Source: Clostridium thermobutyricum DSM 4928 (GTDB lineage: Bacteria; Bacillota; Clostridia; Clostridiales; Clostridiaceae). From it: DNA of 64,000 bases. The stretch covers positions 62,001 through 126,000 of the forward strand of contig NZ_LTAY01000037.1 of the NCBI RefSeq assembly GCF_002050515.1. The letters run 5' to 3'. This document shows, one piece after another, positions 41,405-52,214 of this stretch (position 1 is the first letter of the stretch; every line of letters starts with the position of its first letter). The position numbers were made by a program, and so were the translations under genes. The notes under the pieces were generated by a model. It did not search any database and was not told the origin of the DNA. It saw only the letters and a program-made list of their open reading frames with translations.

Positions 41405-42067
41405 CTATTTACTATAATCTCTTTCTCCAAATATCCCTGTACCAACACGTATTGTGTTTGCACCTTCTTCTATAGCTATTTTATAATCATGAGTCATTCC
41501 CATTGAAAGAGTTTCCATTACTATATTTTTAAATTTTTTAGTTTTTAAATCATCAAATATTTCTTTAGTTTTTCTAAAATACATTCTATTTGATTCTTCA
41601 TCACCTTTAGGAATAATAACCATTATTCCTTTAACTTTTACAAAATTACATTTTTCAACTTCTAATATAAGTTCTTCTAAATCTTCTTCAAGAATCCCAC
41701 TTTTAGATTCTTCTCTTCCTATGTTAATTTGAATTAAAACATTAGCTATTTCATTTGATTCTCCAAATTTTTTCTCAATCATTTGTAATAACTTAACACT
41801 TGATAAAGAATGAATAAGAGCAGTTTTTCCAACTATATATTTTACCTTATTAGTTTGAAGTTTTCCAATTAAGTGCCAATTAACATCTTTATGGAAATTT
41901 TCTTCTTTGTAAACTAACTCTTGAACCTTATTTTCAGCAAAATCTCTTTCACCTATTTCATAAGCTTCTTCCATCTCTTCTAAACTACGAGTTTTAGATA
42001 CAACTAAAAGCTTAACATTATCGCCTATTTCTTCTTTTATTTTTTTAATATTTTCTTTAATACTCAT
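41405..42067 (-). CDS. yggS: YggS/YlmE-family pyridoxal phosphate homeostasis protein
   Basis: A 220-residue PLP-binding TIM-barrel protein. The Lys that binds PLP is in [20 protein letters not shown]; other marks are [36 protein letters not shown] and [31 protein letters not shown]. It stands 14 bp before sepF, the usual arrangement. Confidence 0.93.
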   Translation of the reverse strand: MSIKENIKKIKEEIGDNVKLLVVSKTRSLEEMEEAYEIGERDFAENKVQELVYKEENFHKDVNWHLIGKLQTNKVKYIVGKTALIHSLSSVKLLQMIEKKFGESNEIANVLIQINIGREESKSGILEEDLEELILEVEKCNFVKVKGIMVIIPKGDEESNRMYFRKTKEIFDDLKTKKFKNIVMETLSMGMTHDYKIAIEEGANTIRVGTGIFGERDYSK

Positions 42068-42145
42068 AATAAGCCTCCATTGTTTGACCCTAAATTATAT
42101 ATTCTCTAAAAATCTCTAAAACCCTTTATTTACATCAAAATTTTA

Positions 42146-42901
42146 TTATTTTTTATCTTTATTTTCTACAGTTTCTTTCATGTATTCAGATTTTACTTCA
42201 TTTGAAGCTGCTGGCATTTTTATATTATCCATTTTTTCTATTTCTATCGATAATTCTCTTAACTGAAGTTGTCTTATATGACTCTCTTCTGAAAGAATAG
42301 CAGCCTCCATTTCTTCTGGATTTCCAATGGCATAAATATAAAAAGGAGCATATTCAGTATGTTCATCTTGAAATATTATAAATGGTCCATTACAAGAAAG
42401 TCCAGTAGTTGGCGTTAATCTATAGTTATTTATCATTATTGCTTCTGCGCCAGCTTTTTTTAATTCATTTATCACTAATTGTACATCTCTATCATGAAAT
42501 ATCTTATTTGCTATTTCTACACTATTATTATCTTTATTATAAATATCTCCATCATTTATTTTCAAAAGAATTCCTGGTCCTTCAACTGGTACTGAACCTG
42601 TAAGCATTCCATAATATTCTGTCTGCTCTTTCATAAGTTTTATAACTTCTTTAGTATTACTACTATTACTATTTTTATAAGATTCTATTAACTCTGTATT
42701 TTTCTTATTTGCTTTTTCTAAACTAGAAATTTTTTTATATAAGTCATTTCTCTCTATAGCAGCATCATTATACTCTCTAAAATCCAATGAAAAATATTTT
42801 TTTATTCCATTAAAATTAGAATTAGAAGAAATAAGTATTCCTAGAAATATCGACAAGAAAAATATTATAAATTTCTTACTATAACTTCTCATTAATCTCA
42901 C
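42146..42901 (-). CDS. DUF881 membrane-anchored protein (first of two)
   Basis: A 251-residue protein with an N-terminal membrane segment (SKKFIIFFLSIFLGILISS), a coiled coil (about 45-85) and a DUF881 domain (EGPGILLKIND; NELKKAGAEAIMINNYRLTPTTGLSCNGPFIIF). A longer, charged C-terminal extension is present. It forms a paralogous pair with the gene at 43242, flanking sbp. Function unknown; the family is linked to division and sporulation clusters. Confidence 0.85.
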   Translation of the reverse strand: MRLMRSYSKKFIIFFLSIFLGILISSNSNFNGIKKYFSLDFREYNDAAIERNDLYKKISSLEKANKKNTELIESYKNSNSSNTKEVIKLMKEQTEYYGMLTGSVPVEGPGILLKINDGDIYNKDNNSVEIANKIFHDRDVQLVINELKKAGAEAIMINNYRLTPTTGLSCNGPFIIFQDEHTEYAPFYIYAIGNPEEMEAAILSEESHIRQLQLRELSIEIEKMDNIKMPAASNEVKSEYMKETVENKDKK

Positions 42902-43240
42902 CTATTTAGACTTTATACGTTCTAGTATAAGCCTTCTAATTATAGCAAAATTATCAAATATTCTTCCTCCAAAAACAATAACAGCTGCTATATATATAGG
43001 AATTCCTAATTTATCACCTAAATATGCTAATCCGGCTGCTAATAAAGCATTACCAAAAAACCCTGAAATAAAAATATCAACCTTAAAATTTTTTGACATA
43101 TTTGCTCGTATTGCACCAAAAACAGAATCTAAACATGCAAGTATTGCCACTGACATATACGGAGAAAATCTTTCTGGCACATTTATATCAAAAATAAATC
43201 CTAAAATTACCCCTATTAAAATTCCTATAGTTGGAATCAT
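42902..43240 (-). CDS. sbp: Small basic protein Sbp (DUF1290)
   Basis: A 112-residue membrane protein with three hydrophobic segments (GILIGVILGFIFD, a middle ISGFFGNALLAAGLAYLG and IYIAAVIVFGGRIFDN) and the sequence SVAILACLDSVFGAIRANMSKNF. It matches the DUF1290 family found beside ftsQ in Gram-positive bacteria. Its role is unknown. It touches both DUF881 genes without a gap. Confidence 0.9.
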   Translation of the reverse strand: MIPTIGILIGVILGFIFDINVPERFSPYMSVAILACLDSVFGAIRANMSKNFKVDIFISGFFGNALLAAGLAYLGDKLGIPIYIAAVIVFGGRIFDNFAIIRRLILERIKSK

Positions 43241-43241
43241 T

Positions 43242-43967
43242 TTATTCCCCCTCCTTAACTGGTTTTAAATACTCAGTTTTTAAACTTTGAGTAGTTTTTT
43301 CTATAATTATATTGTCTTTTTCTTCAATATCACAATTGTAATTTTGAAGTGATCCATAATCTAGACCTCCTGGAAAATTCAAAGCAACCTTTAATCTTGC
43401 TTTGTCCCCAATTGCTTTTATAATTATTTTTTGCTCTGGGCTAACTTGTCCAGATGTTCCTATCCAAATATAATTTTTAGAATTTTTTATACCAGTTTGT
43501 GGTGTTATTCTATGTCCATTAATGGAAATAGCTTCTGCTCTTGCAAACTTTAATAAATTAACTATATGAACTAATTCATCCTCTGTAACTAGACTACTAC
43601 CACCACTTTCTGAGTTTGACCCAAAAAGAGAAGTTTTAGGAGTTATTGTTATTTCAATTCCAGGCCCTTCTACATCTAAAAGTCCTAAAATCATCCTAGA
43701 ATTATTTAACCTATTTTTTATTTCTCCACCTATATTTCCTTCTTTTGTTGCTGCATCTTCTAATTCTTTAACCTTCTCTGTTAAGCCTTTATTTGTCTTT
43801 TCCAATTCATCTTTTTGCTTTTTCAAAGCATCTACTTGATGTAAAATATCATTTTTATCATAATCAGTATCGCTTTTTTTTGTTAAAGCTTTAAATTGAT
43901 ACGTAAGTAAAAAACCTAGTAATACACAAACAATTCCTATGGAAATCTGTGACGTTACTTTTTTCAT
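43242..43967 (-). CDS. DUF881 membrane-anchored protein (second)
   Basis: A 241-residue paralogue: N-terminal membrane segment (SIGIVCVLLGFLLTYQFK), a coiled coil (DALKKQKDELEKTNKGLTEKVKELE) and a DUF881 domain with EGPGIEITITPK and ARAEAISINGHRITPQTGIKNSKNYIWIG. A Ser/Gly-rich loop (GSNSESGGSS) interrupts the domain. It is 2 bp downstream of ftsQ. Confidence 0.87.
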   Translation of the reverse strand: MKKVTSQISIGIVCVLLGFLLTYQFKALTKKSDTDYDKNDILHQVDALKKQKDELEKTNKGLTEKVKELEDAATKEGNIGGEIKNRLNNSRMILGLLDVEGPGIEITITPKTSLFGSNSESGGSSLVTEDELVHIVNLLKFARAEAISINGHRITPQTGIKNSKNYIWIGTSGQVSPEQKIIIKAIGDKARLKVALNFPGGLDYGSLQNYNCDIEEKDNIIIEKTTQSLKTEYLKPVKEGE

Positions 43968-43969
43968 AA

Positions 43970-44749
43970 TTATTTACTCTCCCCCCTATTTATAATTGGA
44001 GATCCATCAAAGCTTAAATCAATATATCCTTTTTCCATTTTTAATTCTTTATTTTCTAATATATTTAAAGCAGTATTTACCTTACTTATAAAATCTGTTC
44101 CATCTCCAACCCTTATTTCTACCTGTCCTATCCATATTGTTATTCTAGACAAATTAGAGAAATCTACTCTATTTATCTTATGTTTTGTTTTATTTACTTT
44201 TTTTATTTCATATATATTTTTACATATGTTATCTACTATTTTATCTTCAGCATCTATAAGCTTATCCCCTATTTTTATTTTATCTAATTTAATACCTGTT
44301 ATTTCAACAAGGTTTTTTATATCAGAGTTTAAATTACCATTATTATTTTTCTCTAGTATCCTTAGATTACTACTTAAAATATAAGCATTTTTTCCTTTTC
44401 CTATATAAAAAGCTACATCACTTTCTTCTACATCTAATATAAGTTTATTAGGTAATTTTCTACTAATATTTACACTTTTAACATAAGGATTTTCATTTAG
44501 ACTACTTATAACATCTTTTGATTTTAAAAATAGTATATTTTCGCCAATAAAATTCTTTCCTTTTTCTTTTAAACTTTCCTCTAAAGTTAGATTTTCACCT
44601 TTTACATAAACTTCTTTAATATTAAAAAAGTCAGACTTAGTTAAAAAAAGTAATATTCCAATCAAAAGAAAAGAAAGTATAAAAAGTCCTTTTAGAAAAG
44701 CTTTTCCTTTCCTTTTTCTTATTCTCCCCACACTTTTAATTTTTCTCAT
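43970..44749 (-). CDS. ftsQ: FtsQ/DivIB division protein
   Basis: A 259-residue protein: short basic cytoplasmic part (RRKGKAF), one membrane segment (LKGLFILSFLLIGILLFL), a POTRA domain (FFNIKEVYVKGENLT; NPYVKSVNISRKLPNKLILDVEE) and the beta domain with LVEITGIKLDKIKIGD and RVGDGTDFISKVNTALNILE. It belongs to the divisome complex with FtsL and DivIC. A terminator separates it from ftsW, so it has its own promoter. Confidence 0.9.
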   Translation of the reverse strand: MRKIKSVGRIRKRKGKAFLKGLFILSFLLIGILLFLTKSDFFNIKEVYVKGENLTLEESLKEKGKNFIGENILFLKSKDVISSLNENPYVKSVNISRKLPNKLILDVEESDVAFYIGKGKNAYILSSNLRILEKNNNGNLNSDIKNLVEITGIKLDKIKIGDKLIDAEDKIVDNICKNIYEIKKVNKTKHKINRVDFSNLSRITIWIGQVEIRVGDGTDFISKVNTALNILENKELKMEKGYIDLSFDGSPIINRGESK

Positions 44750-44858
44750 AAACCATAATTCCCCTAGTATATTTTTTTATTTATACTAATATAATATCAT
44801 TTTTCCATATTTTTTTCACTATCATATCTTAATAATCTCTTAATAAAGTTCATTAAAA

Positions 44859-44890
44859 AAGGAAAACTTAGTTTAAACTAAGTTTTCCTT
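44859..44890 (-). terminator. Intrinsic terminator after ftsW
   Basis: A perfect palindrome, AAGGAAAACTTAG with its complement around TTTAAA, followed on the minus strand by TTTTTTAATG. It separates the mur/ftsW unit from ftsQ and the genes after it. Confidence 0.92.
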
Positions 44891-44895
44891 AAAAT

Positions 44896-46035
44896 TTATC
44901 TTTCAATTTTCACTTGTTTTTGCCTAGATATATTCAATAGAATTCCCATAGCTGCCAAGTTTATTACCAGAGATGAACCTCCATAACTTATAAATGGTAA
45001 AGGAACTCCAGTAACTGGCATTGAACCTGTTACAACTGCTATATTAATAAGACATTGAACTCCTATTATAGAAGTTATTCCAACAGCTATTAAAGATCCA
45101 TAGCTATCTTTAGCTTCCATAGCTATCTTTATTCCACGCCATATAAATGCAATAAACAGAGTAATTATAACTAAACATCCTATAAGCCCTAATTCTTCTC
45201 CTATTATTGAAAATATGAAATCATTATGTGGCTCTGGCATATACATAGTTTTTTGTCTTGATTGACCAAGTCCAAGTCCAGTTATTCCACCTGAACCTAG
45301 TGCATATAAAGATTGTATAAGCTGATATCCATTTCCAGCTGGATCTTTCCATGGATCTACAAAATTAGTAAGTCTTGCGTATCTGTATGGCGAACTAAAT
45401 GTAAAACCTACTGCTGCTAAAACCAAAAGTGGTGCTATTTTTCCAAACATATCCTTAAATCTTGCACCAGCTATAAATATCATAGCAAATGAAACCATCA
45501 TTGTTACAGATGCTATACTTAGATTTTTTTGGCTTAATATTATCCCTGCAATTATACCTGCATATGCTAAACAAGGAATTACTCCTTTTGTTAAGCTTTT
45601 TATATTTTTTCCTAGCTTTGTTAACTTATAAGCTAAGAATAAAACAACAGTATATTTGGCAAGCTCTGAAGGCTGAAAAGACATTCCTCCAGGCAACTTT
45701 ATCCACCTTTGAGCTCCTTTAGTAGCTGGGAAAAGAAAAACTGCACATAAAAGAATTGCTGTTACAATATATAGCCCATACATAAGTCTCTTGTTTCTAT
45801 AATTATGATAATCAATTCTCATTGTAATAATCATTGCTATTATTCCAAGTACTGCCCACATAGCTTGTTTTTTAAAAAATACAGTACTATCATTTGATTC
45901 AAACATAGAAAAATATGAGCTTGCTGAATATACCATTACAACTCCTATTGACAAAAGAGTTGCTATTATTGCAAATAACCATATATCTATTTGACCATTT
46001 TTACCCTTTTTTATATCGAGTTTTTTACCTCTCAT
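44896..46035 (-). CDS. ftsW: FtsW/SpoVE-type lipid II polymerase (SEDS)
   Basis: A 379-residue SEDS protein with about ten membrane segments. The marks are VMVYSASS near the start, RIDYHNYR, KGAQRWIKLPGGMSFQPSELAKYTVVLFLAY, GNGYQLIQSLYALGSGGITGLGLGQSRQKTMYMPEPHNDFIFSIIGEELG and the C-terminal PVTGVPLPFISYGGSS. It polymerises lipid II in partnership with a class B PBP, here probably SpoVD. In clostridia the gene at this place is often called spoVE; it may serve division, sporulation or both. Confidence 0.9.
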   Translation of the reverse strand: MRGKKLDIKKGKNGQIDIWLFAIIATLLSIGVVMVYSASSYFSMFESNDSTVFFKKQAMWAVLGIIAMIITMRIDYHNYRNKRLMYGLYIVTAILLCAVFLFPATKGAQRWIKLPGGMSFQPSELAKYTVVLFLAYKLTKLGKNIKSLTKGVIPCLAYAGIIAGIILSQKNLSIASVTMMVSFAMIFIAGARFKDMFGKIAPLLVLAAVGFTFSSPYRYARLTNFVDPWKDPAGNGYQLIQSLYALGSGGITGLGLGQSRQKTMYMPEPHNDFIFSIIGEELGLIGCLVIITLFIAFIWRGIKIAMEAKDSYGSLIAVGITSIIGVQCLINIAVVTGSMPVTGVPLPFISYGGSSLVINLAAMGILLNISRQKQVKIER

Positions 46036-46060
46036 ATCAAAACTCCTCCACTATTTTTTT

Positions 46061-47032
46061 CTAAAGTGAAACATACCCTATAATACAAAGTGCTATTGTT
46101 ATTAATGAAAAAACTCTAACTACCTTTACTTCACTCCATCCTAATTGTTCAAAGTGATGATGTACAGGTGCCATTTTAAATACTCTTTTACCTCTTGTTT
46201 TAAATGAAATAACTTGGATTATAACTGAAGCAGCTTCAAATACATAAATTCCGCCAACTATAACTACTATTATTGGCATTTTTAAAAGTAATGCTATACT
46301 TCCTATAGCTCCTCCAAGAGCAAGAGATCCTGTATCTCCCATAAATATTTTTGCTTTAAATCTGTTATATTTTAAGAAACCTAATAAGGCTCCAATTAAC
46401 CCTATACAAAATACTGCTATATCTTCTTTCCCTTCTTTAACAGAAACAATAGTAAAGAATATAAGAACTATTATTGTCACACTTGTAGCAAGACCATCTA
46501 GCCCATCTGTTAAATTTACTGCATTTGTTGTTGCTGCATAATAAATTATAACTAATGGGATATAGATAATTCCTAAACTTAGATGTATATCAGTAAATGG
46601 CACTGATATAGTTGAACCTATATTAGCATATGCATAATAAGCCATTGCTACTGAGAAAAGTAATAATAAAATCATTTTTTGCCATGCTCTTAATCCTAAA
46701 TTATTTTTATGAATTATCTTAAGCATATCATCAAGTAATCCTATAAATCCAAATGCAATCATTGAATAAAGAATAATCATTCCTTCTGATGAAATACTAT
46801 ATCTCATTGATATCATAACTACGATAATAGCTATAATAAAAATTATTCCTCCCATTGTTGGTGTTCCTGCTTTTTTTAGATGGCTTTGAGGTCCATCTTC
46901 CCTTATATTTTGTCCAAACTTAAACTTGTGTAATAATGGTATAAATATTGGACCTAATATTAATGCTACAACTAATCCTACTATTAATGCAAACAGCATC
47001 GTCGGGTTAATTAAATTTGAAAAATCCCCCAT
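46061..47032 (-). CDS. mraY: Phospho-MurNAc-pentapeptide transferase MraY
   Basis: A 323-residue, ten-span membrane enzyme that makes lipid I. Conserved segments: [60 protein letters not shown] and the HHHFEQLGW motif near the C-terminus. It lies directly after murF and before ftsW; murD, which often lies here, is absent. Confidence 0.96.
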   Translation of the reverse strand: MGDFSNLINPTMLFALIVGLVVALILGPIFIPLLHKFKFGQNIREDGPQSHLKKAGTPTMGGIIFIIAIIVVMISMRYSISSEGMIILYSMIAFGFIGLLDDMLKIIHKNNLGLRAWQKMILLLLFSVAMAYYAYANIGSTISVPFTDIHLSLGIIYIPLVIIYYAATTNAVNLTDGLDGLATSVTIIVLIFFTIVSVKEGKEDIAVFCIGLIGALLGFLKYNRFKAKIFMGDTGSLALGGAIGSIALLLKMPIIVVIVGGIYVFEAASVIIQVISFKTRGKRVFKMAPVHHHFEQLGWSEVKVVRVFSLITIALCIIGYVSL

Positions 47033-47078
47033 AATTTTCTTGCTACTAGAATCCTAGTAGCTCACCTCCTTCGTTTAA

Positions 47079-48431
47079 TTAGATATTTTTTAATTCTCTA
47101 ACTATCTCTTCGTATTTTTCGCCTCTTGAAGCTTTAACTAAAATATTATCACCTTTTTGTATAACATTTTTTAGATCCTCTATAAGACTCACTTTAGTAT
47201 TATATAATTTTATGCTTTCTTTTTCAAAGCCTTCTTTGAAATCTTCTCTAAAATCTCCAGTAACTATTAATAAATCTGCAATATCTTTTGCATAAGCTCC
47301 TACTTCTTTATGTGCTTTTTTAGCTTCTGCACCTAATTGAAGCATAGTTCCTAATATAGCTACTTTTCTTCCTTCTTTCATTTTTAAAACATCTAAACCT
47401 GATTTCATTGAATCTGGACTTGCATTATAACAGTCATTTATAATATTTACACTTTTACCATCTATAAATTCTAATCTCATAGAAGTAGCTTCTAAATTTT
47501 CAAGTCCTTTTATCATTTCTTCAATACTTAATCCTAATTTAAACCCTGCTTCTATTCCAAGAAGTGCATTTAAAACATTGTGCTTTCCTACCATATCTAA
47601 TGATATTCTAGCTTTTTGTCCTTTATAATTTAAAGTAAATTCTGTTTTTTCTAAAGTTGCATTTATATCAGTTGCGAAACATTCATATTCTGAATTATAT
47701 CCAACTTTTACTACTTCATACTCATTTGAAGAAATATTTGTTAATTTATCATCTTCTCCATTAACTATAATGATATTTTCTTTTGAAAAATAATCTGTTA
47801 TTTCCATTTTTGCCTTTAATATATTATCTCTTGTTTTTAAAATTTCAATATGAGAAATTCCTATATTAGTCATAAGAGCAATATCAGGTCTAGCACATTT
47901 AACTAAATTGTGAATCTCACCAAAATCACTCATTCCCATCTCAAGTACTGCTATATCATAGCTACTATCTAATTGTAATATCATAAGTGGAAGTCCTATT
48001 TCATTATTAAAATTTCCTTTTGTTTTAAATACTTTGTATTTTCCACTTAAAAATGCAGTAGTTAAATCTTTAGTGCTAGTTTTACCTGTTGATCCAGTTA
48101 TTCCAACTACTTTTATCCCTAATTTATTTCTATATCCATGTGCAATATCTAAAAGTGCTTTTTTAGTATCTTCTACTTTTATAATTACTTTATCTTTATA
48201 TTTTTCTAAATCAAAAAGAACTTCATCAACTATACAAACTTCAGCTCCTAATTCAAAAGCTTTGCTAGCATATTCATTTCCATTAAAATTAGCTCCTTTT
48301 AAAGCTAAAAAAACATTTCCTTTTTCTATCTTTCTTGTATCTGTTGATAGTACATTTATTTTTGCATCTATTGTTTCTGTTAGAAATTCTCCTTTAGAAT
48401 ATTCTTTTAATTCTTTTACTGTAAGTTCCAT
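47079..48431 (-). CDS. murF: UDP-MurNAc-tripeptide:D-Ala-D-Ala ligase MurF
   Basis: About 450 residues. The ATG at 48431 (MELTVKELKEYSKGEF) follows GAGG by eight bases; a GTG three codons upstream is less well placed. ATP-binding GSTGKTSTKD, the central VLEMGMSDFGEIHNL and the C-terminal NDCYNASPDSMKSGLD are all present. It adds D-Ala-D-Ala to the UDP-precursor. It is the second gene of the murE operon. Confidence 0.94.
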   Translation of the reverse strand: MELTVKELKEYSKGEFLTETIDAKINVLSTDTRKIEKGNVFLALKGANFNGNEYASKAFELGAEVCIVDEVLFDLEKYKDKVIIKVEDTKKALLDIAHGYRNKLGIKVVGITGSTGKTSTKDLTTAFLSGKYKVFKTKGNFNNEIGLPLMILQLDSSYDIAVLEMGMSDFGEIHNLVKCARPDIALMTNIGISHIEILKTRDNILKAKMEITDYFSKENIIIVNGEDDKLTNISSNEYEVVKVGYNSEYECFATDINATLEKTEFTLNYKGQKARISLDMVGKHNVLNALLGIEAGFKLGLSIEEMIKGLENLEATSMRLEFIDGKSVNIINDCYNASPDSMKSGLDVLKMKEGRKVAILGTMLQLGAEAKKAHKEVGAYAKDIADLLIVTGDFREDFKEGFEKESIKLYNTKVSLIEDLKNVIQKGDNILVKASRGEKYEEIVRELKNI

Positions 48432-48442
48432 TTTAAACACCT

Positions 48443-49894
48443 CTAGTTTTTCTTTAATATTTCTTCTATAACTTCTCTTTCATCAAAATGTATTTTTCCT
48501 GTTTTAAGTATTTGATAAGTTTCATGTCCTTTACCAGCTATTAAAATAACATCATCTTTTTTAGCTATCTCTAAAGCTTTTTTAATTGCTTCACGTCTAT
48601 TAGTTATTTTTATATACTCTCCTTCTTTAACCCCTTTAATTATATCTTCAATTATAGATTCTTCATCTTCAGTTCTTGGATTATCTGATGTTATTATTGC
48701 TATATCTGATAATCTTGTACCTATATCACCCATTTCTGGTCTTTTTAATTTATCTCTATCTCCACCACAACCAAATACTGATATAAGTCTTCCTTTTGTA
48801 AACTCTCTACAAGTTTCAAGTATGTTTAAAAGGCCATCTGGAGTATGAGCATAATCAATTAAAATTTCATAAGGAAGATTCATATTTTTCATAACTCTTT
48901 CACATCTTCCTGGAACTGATACATCTTTTAATCCTTCTTTTATCTCTCTTAATTTTAAACCAGCATTTTTACATGCTAAAATAGCCCCTAGTGCATTATA
49001 TATATTATAGTTTCCTGGTATAGGAAGTAACATTTCTTCTTTTTCTCCATCTAAATCTACAGTAAATTTAGTATCCATACCATGTTCTACTATATCTTTA
49101 GCTATAATATTACCTTCTTTAAGAGAATATGTTTTATAATTTTTTATGTCTAAAGCTTCTAAATCTTCAACTACTCTTTTTCCCCAATCTGTATCTATAT
49201 TTATTATAGATTGTTCACTTCTTGGAAATAGCTTAAATTTTGCTTTATAATAATTTTCAAAAGTCTTATGAAAATCTAAATGATCTCTTGTTAAATTTGT
49301 AAATAATCCACTTTGAAATCTAATTCCATAAACTCTATCTAACTCTAAAGAATGTGATGATATTTCCATAACACAAAACTCAACATTTTCTTTAACCATT
49401 TTTGAAAATAATTCATGTAATTCTAATGATTCTGGTGTAGTTCTTTCTGTGTCTAATTTTTTATCTCCAATATAATTAGCAATTGTTCCTATAAGTCCAA
49501 CTTTTTTTCCTGCATTTTCTAATATACTTTTTATCATAAATGCAGTTGTTGTTTTACCATTAGTTCCTGTAACACCTATTATCTTTAGTTTATCTTTTGG
49601 ATTTTCATAAAAGTTTGATCCAATTACTGCTAAAGCTTTTCTACTATCTTCAACTTTTATTAATGTAATATCATCATTACAATCAACTATTTCTTCACAA
49701 ACTATATATTTAGCTCCATTTTCTATTGCCTTAGATGCAAATTTATGACCATCGCTTGTAAATCCTTTTATACATACAAAAAGATCCCCTTGTAAAACCT
49801 TTCTACTATCATAGTTTACATTTTTTACTTCCCCGTCATTTTTCCCTTTTATTATCTCATAGTGTAAGCCTTCTAAAAGCTTCTTTAGTTCCAC
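48443..49894 (-). CDS. murE: UDP-MurNAc-tripeptide synthetase MurE
   Basis: About 483 residues. The GTG at 49894 (read [17 protein letters not shown]) is preferred: AGAGGAG lies nine bases before it, and other MurE proteins start with this motif. Motifs: [28 protein letters not shown]-binding [39 protein letters not shown] and the substrate-selecting [14 protein letters not shown] at this place is the usual meso-diaminopimelate type, consistent with dapF. Confidence 0.94.
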   Translation of the reverse strand: MELKKLLEGLHYEIIKGKNDGEVKNVNYDSRKVLQGDLFVCIKGFTSDGHKFASKAIENGAKYIVCEEIVDCNDDITLIKVEDSRKALAVIGSNFYENPKDKLKIIGVTGTNGKTTTAFMIKSILENAGKKVGLIGTIANYIGDKKLDTERTTPESLELHELFSKMVKENVEFCVMEISSHSLELDRVYGIRFQSGLFTNLTRDHLDFHKTFENYYKAKFKLFPRSEQSIINIDTDWGKRVVEDLEALDIKNYKTYSLKEGNIIAKDIVEHGMDTKFTVDLDGEKEEMLLPIPGNYNIYNALGAILACKNAGLKLREIKEGLKDVSVPGRCERVMKNMNLPYEILIDYAHTPDGLLNILETCREFTKGRLISVFGCGGDRDKLKRPEMGDIGTRLSDIAIITSDNPRTEDEESIIEDIIKGVKEGEYIKITNRREAIKKALEIAKKDDVILIAGKGHETYQILKTGKIHFDEREVIEEILKKN

Positions 49895-49961
49895 TAAAAT
49901 CAACTCCTCTTAAAATTTTATGCATCTAAGATTGATAAGATTACATATTTATTATTAAAAA

Positions 49962-49988
49962 TAGCATGTAAGAATTTCCTACATGCTA
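49962..49988 (-). terminator. Intrinsic terminator after spoVD
   Basis: Arms TAGCATGTA and TACATGCTA, followed on the minus strand by TTTTTAATAATA, 15 bp after the spoVD stop. It separates the mraZ operon from the murE operon. Confidence 0.88.
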
Positions 49989-50003
49989 TAATAAACTACT
50001 TTA

Positions 50004-52187
50004 TTAAGAATTTAAAGTTAAATCCACGGTGGTTCCTTTATTAATTAACTCACCACTTGGTATACTTTGCTTTGAAACTGTTCCTTCACCTTTAAAATTA
50101 TAACTTATTCCAAGCTTGCTTAGGATTTCACTTGCTGATTCTTTTGTATATCCAACTACATTAGGCATAACAACAGCATTTTTCTTTGTGTTATTTTCTT
50201 CTGTATAGATATTTATTTTAGTACCTTCCTTTACAGCATATCCTGGATATGGACTAACTCCTACTACAGTGTCTCCATTTCCTTCTATATTATAATCTAT
50301 TTTTTCTTTTTTTAATATAGTTTTTGCTTCCTCTAAACTTTTTTCTCTAATTTCAGGAATTATAACATCCTTTATTATAGCAGAATTATTTTCTTTAGAA
50401 AAACTATTTTCCATATAATTAAAAATATCCGTAAATAATCCTTTTGCAACTGGACTTGTAACTACTCCAGCATAATATTGTCCATTACTTGGTTCATCTA
50501 TTGTTATCATAACTGTTACTTTTGGATTGTCAACTGGTGCCATTCCTATAAAAGATGATATATATTTTTGAGGGGCATATTTTCCATCTATAACTTTTTG
50601 CGCTGTTCCTGTTTTTCCTGCAATTGTATATCCTTCTACTGCGGCATTTTTAGCTGAACCATAAAGTACAACTCTTTCCATATGTTTTCTTAATTCAGTT
50701 GTAACTGCTTCACTGATTATTTGTTTTGTTTTAGGTTTAAATGTATCAACATTTACAACAACACCTTCTGAACTTTCTCTATTTATTTCTTTCATTACAT
50801 GTGGTTGTATAAGTTTCCCTCCATTTGCAACTGCATTTATAGCAGTTAAGAATTGAATAGGATTTACTGTATTTGTTTGTCCAAAAGATATAGTTGCTAA
50901 ATCAGTTTCTGACATATTCTTTGGATGCTTAACTATTCCTTTTGCTTCTCCAGGTAAATCTACTCCACTTACTTGTCCTAGTCCAAATTTTTTAATATAT
51001 TCATATAACTTTTCTTTTCCTATTCTTTTTCCAAGTTCCATAAATCCTACATTACATGAATTTTGAATTATTTCTGGGAATGTTAAAGTACCATGACCAC
51101 CTGTTTTCCAACATTTTATAGCTCTATTACCATATTTCAAGCTTCCATTGCAAACAAAAGTATCTGTTTCTTTAACTAACCCTTCTTCCATTGCAGCTGC
51201 AGATGTAATTACTTTAAAAATTGATCCTGGTTCAAAAGTATCATTAACAACTTTATTTCTCCACATTTTTTGAACTTTTTCAAATTCAGTTGAACCTGAA
51301 AAATTTTCTGCACCTTTAAACGGTTCATTTGGATCAAAATCATCTTTATTTGTAAGCGCTAAAATTTCACCTGTATTTGGATCCATAACAGTTACTGATA
51401 CTGATTTTGCTTTATTATCAGCAAGAGCTTTTTCTGCTGCTTTTTCTGCAAAAAATTGTATGTTTTCATCTATAGTTAATGTTACATCACTTCCATTAAC
51501 TGGAGGTGTAAATTTTGATATAGTATAAGGTAAATCACTTCCTGTTGCATCCATTTCTGAAATTTTCATTCCTGGAACTCCTGAAAGTTCTTCATTATAT
51601 TGAAGTTCTATACCTGTAAGTCCTTGTCCATCAATATTAGTTGAACCTAACACATGAGCTGCAAAATTATTATTTGGATAATATCTTTTAGTATCTGGTG
51701 AAACTATAACACCGTTTATATTTAATGCCCTTACTTTATCTGCTGGTTCTTTTTCTATACGCCTTATAAGAGTTGCAGAACCTGCATTTTTACCACTTGG
51801 TAATTTTGTATTAAGCTTTTTTAATACATCTTTATTTTCCATTCCTACAGCTTCAGATATTTTTTCTGATATTGCTTCTAAAGTTGTATCTTTACTTTCA
51901 ATATACTTTCTTATTGAATTCAAATCAAAATCTACTCTATATACATTTGCTGAAACTGCAAGTTCTCTTCCATTTCTGTCTAATATTCTACCTCTTCTAG
52001 CATCTATTTTTACTTCACTTGTCCATTGCTCTTCAGCTCCTGCTGAAAGTTTTTCATGTTGAATTACCATTATATATGCAAGTCGAAAAGATAAAAAGGC
52101 AAAAATTAAAGTCAATACAATTAAAAATAAACGCATTCTCTTATATGTTAATGCCCTATCAACAAATTTTCTTTTTTTCAAACCCAA
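50004..52187 (-). CDS. spoVD: SpoVD/PBP2-type class B penicillin-binding protein with PASTA domains
   Basis: A 727-residue transpeptidase: a short cytoplasmic part, one membrane segment (FLIVLTLIFAFLSFRLAYIM), a pedestal (ARRGRILDRNGRELAVS), the catalytic domain with SxxK in EPGSIFKV, SxN in NSCNVGF and KTG in AGKTGTAQK, and two C-terminal PASTA domains (about 590-655 and 660-727). Start codons are TTG (52187 or 52181, the latter better spaced from GGGGG). It probably acts with FtsW/SpoVE in division or spore cortex synthesis. In B. subtilis SpoVD is spore-specific; a vegetative role here cannot be excluded. Confidence 0.9.
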   Translation of the reverse strand: MGLKKRKFVDRALTYKRMRLFLIVLTLIFAFLSFRLAYIMVIQHEKLSAGAEEQWTSEVKIDARRGRILDRNGRELAVSANVYRVDFDLNSIRKYIESKDTTLEAISEKISEAVGMENKDVLKKLNTKLPSGKNAGSATLIRRIEKEPADKVRALNINGVIVSPDTKRYYPNNNFAAHVLGSTNIDGQGLTGIELQYNEELSGVPGMKISEMDATGSDLPYTISKFTPPVNGSDVTLTIDENIQFFAEKAAEKALADNKAKSVSVTVMDPNTGEILALTNKDDFDPNEPFKGAENFSGSTEFEKVQKMWRNKVVNDTFEPGSIFKVITSAAAMEEGLVKETDTFVCNGSLKYGNRAIKCWKTGGHGTLTFPEIIQNSCNVGFMELGKRIGKEKLYEYIKKFGLGQVSGVDLPGEAKGIVKHPKNMSETDLATISFGQTNTVNPIQFLTAINAVANGGKLIQPHVMKEINRESSEGVVVNVDTFKPKTKQIISEAVTTELRKHMERVVLYGSAKNAAVEGYTIAGKTGTAQKVIDGKYAPQKYISSFIGMAPVDNPKVTVMITIDEPSNGQYYAGVVTSPVAKGLFTDIFNYMENSFSKENNSAIIKDVIIPEIREKSLEEAKTILKKEKIDYNIEGNGDTVVGVSPYPGYAVKEGTKINIYTEENNTKKNAVVMPNVVGYTKESASEILSKLGISYNFKGEGTVSKQSIPSGELINKGTTVDLTLNS

Positions 52188-52214
52188 TTCCCCCGTTTAA
52201 TTACTCAAAACCTT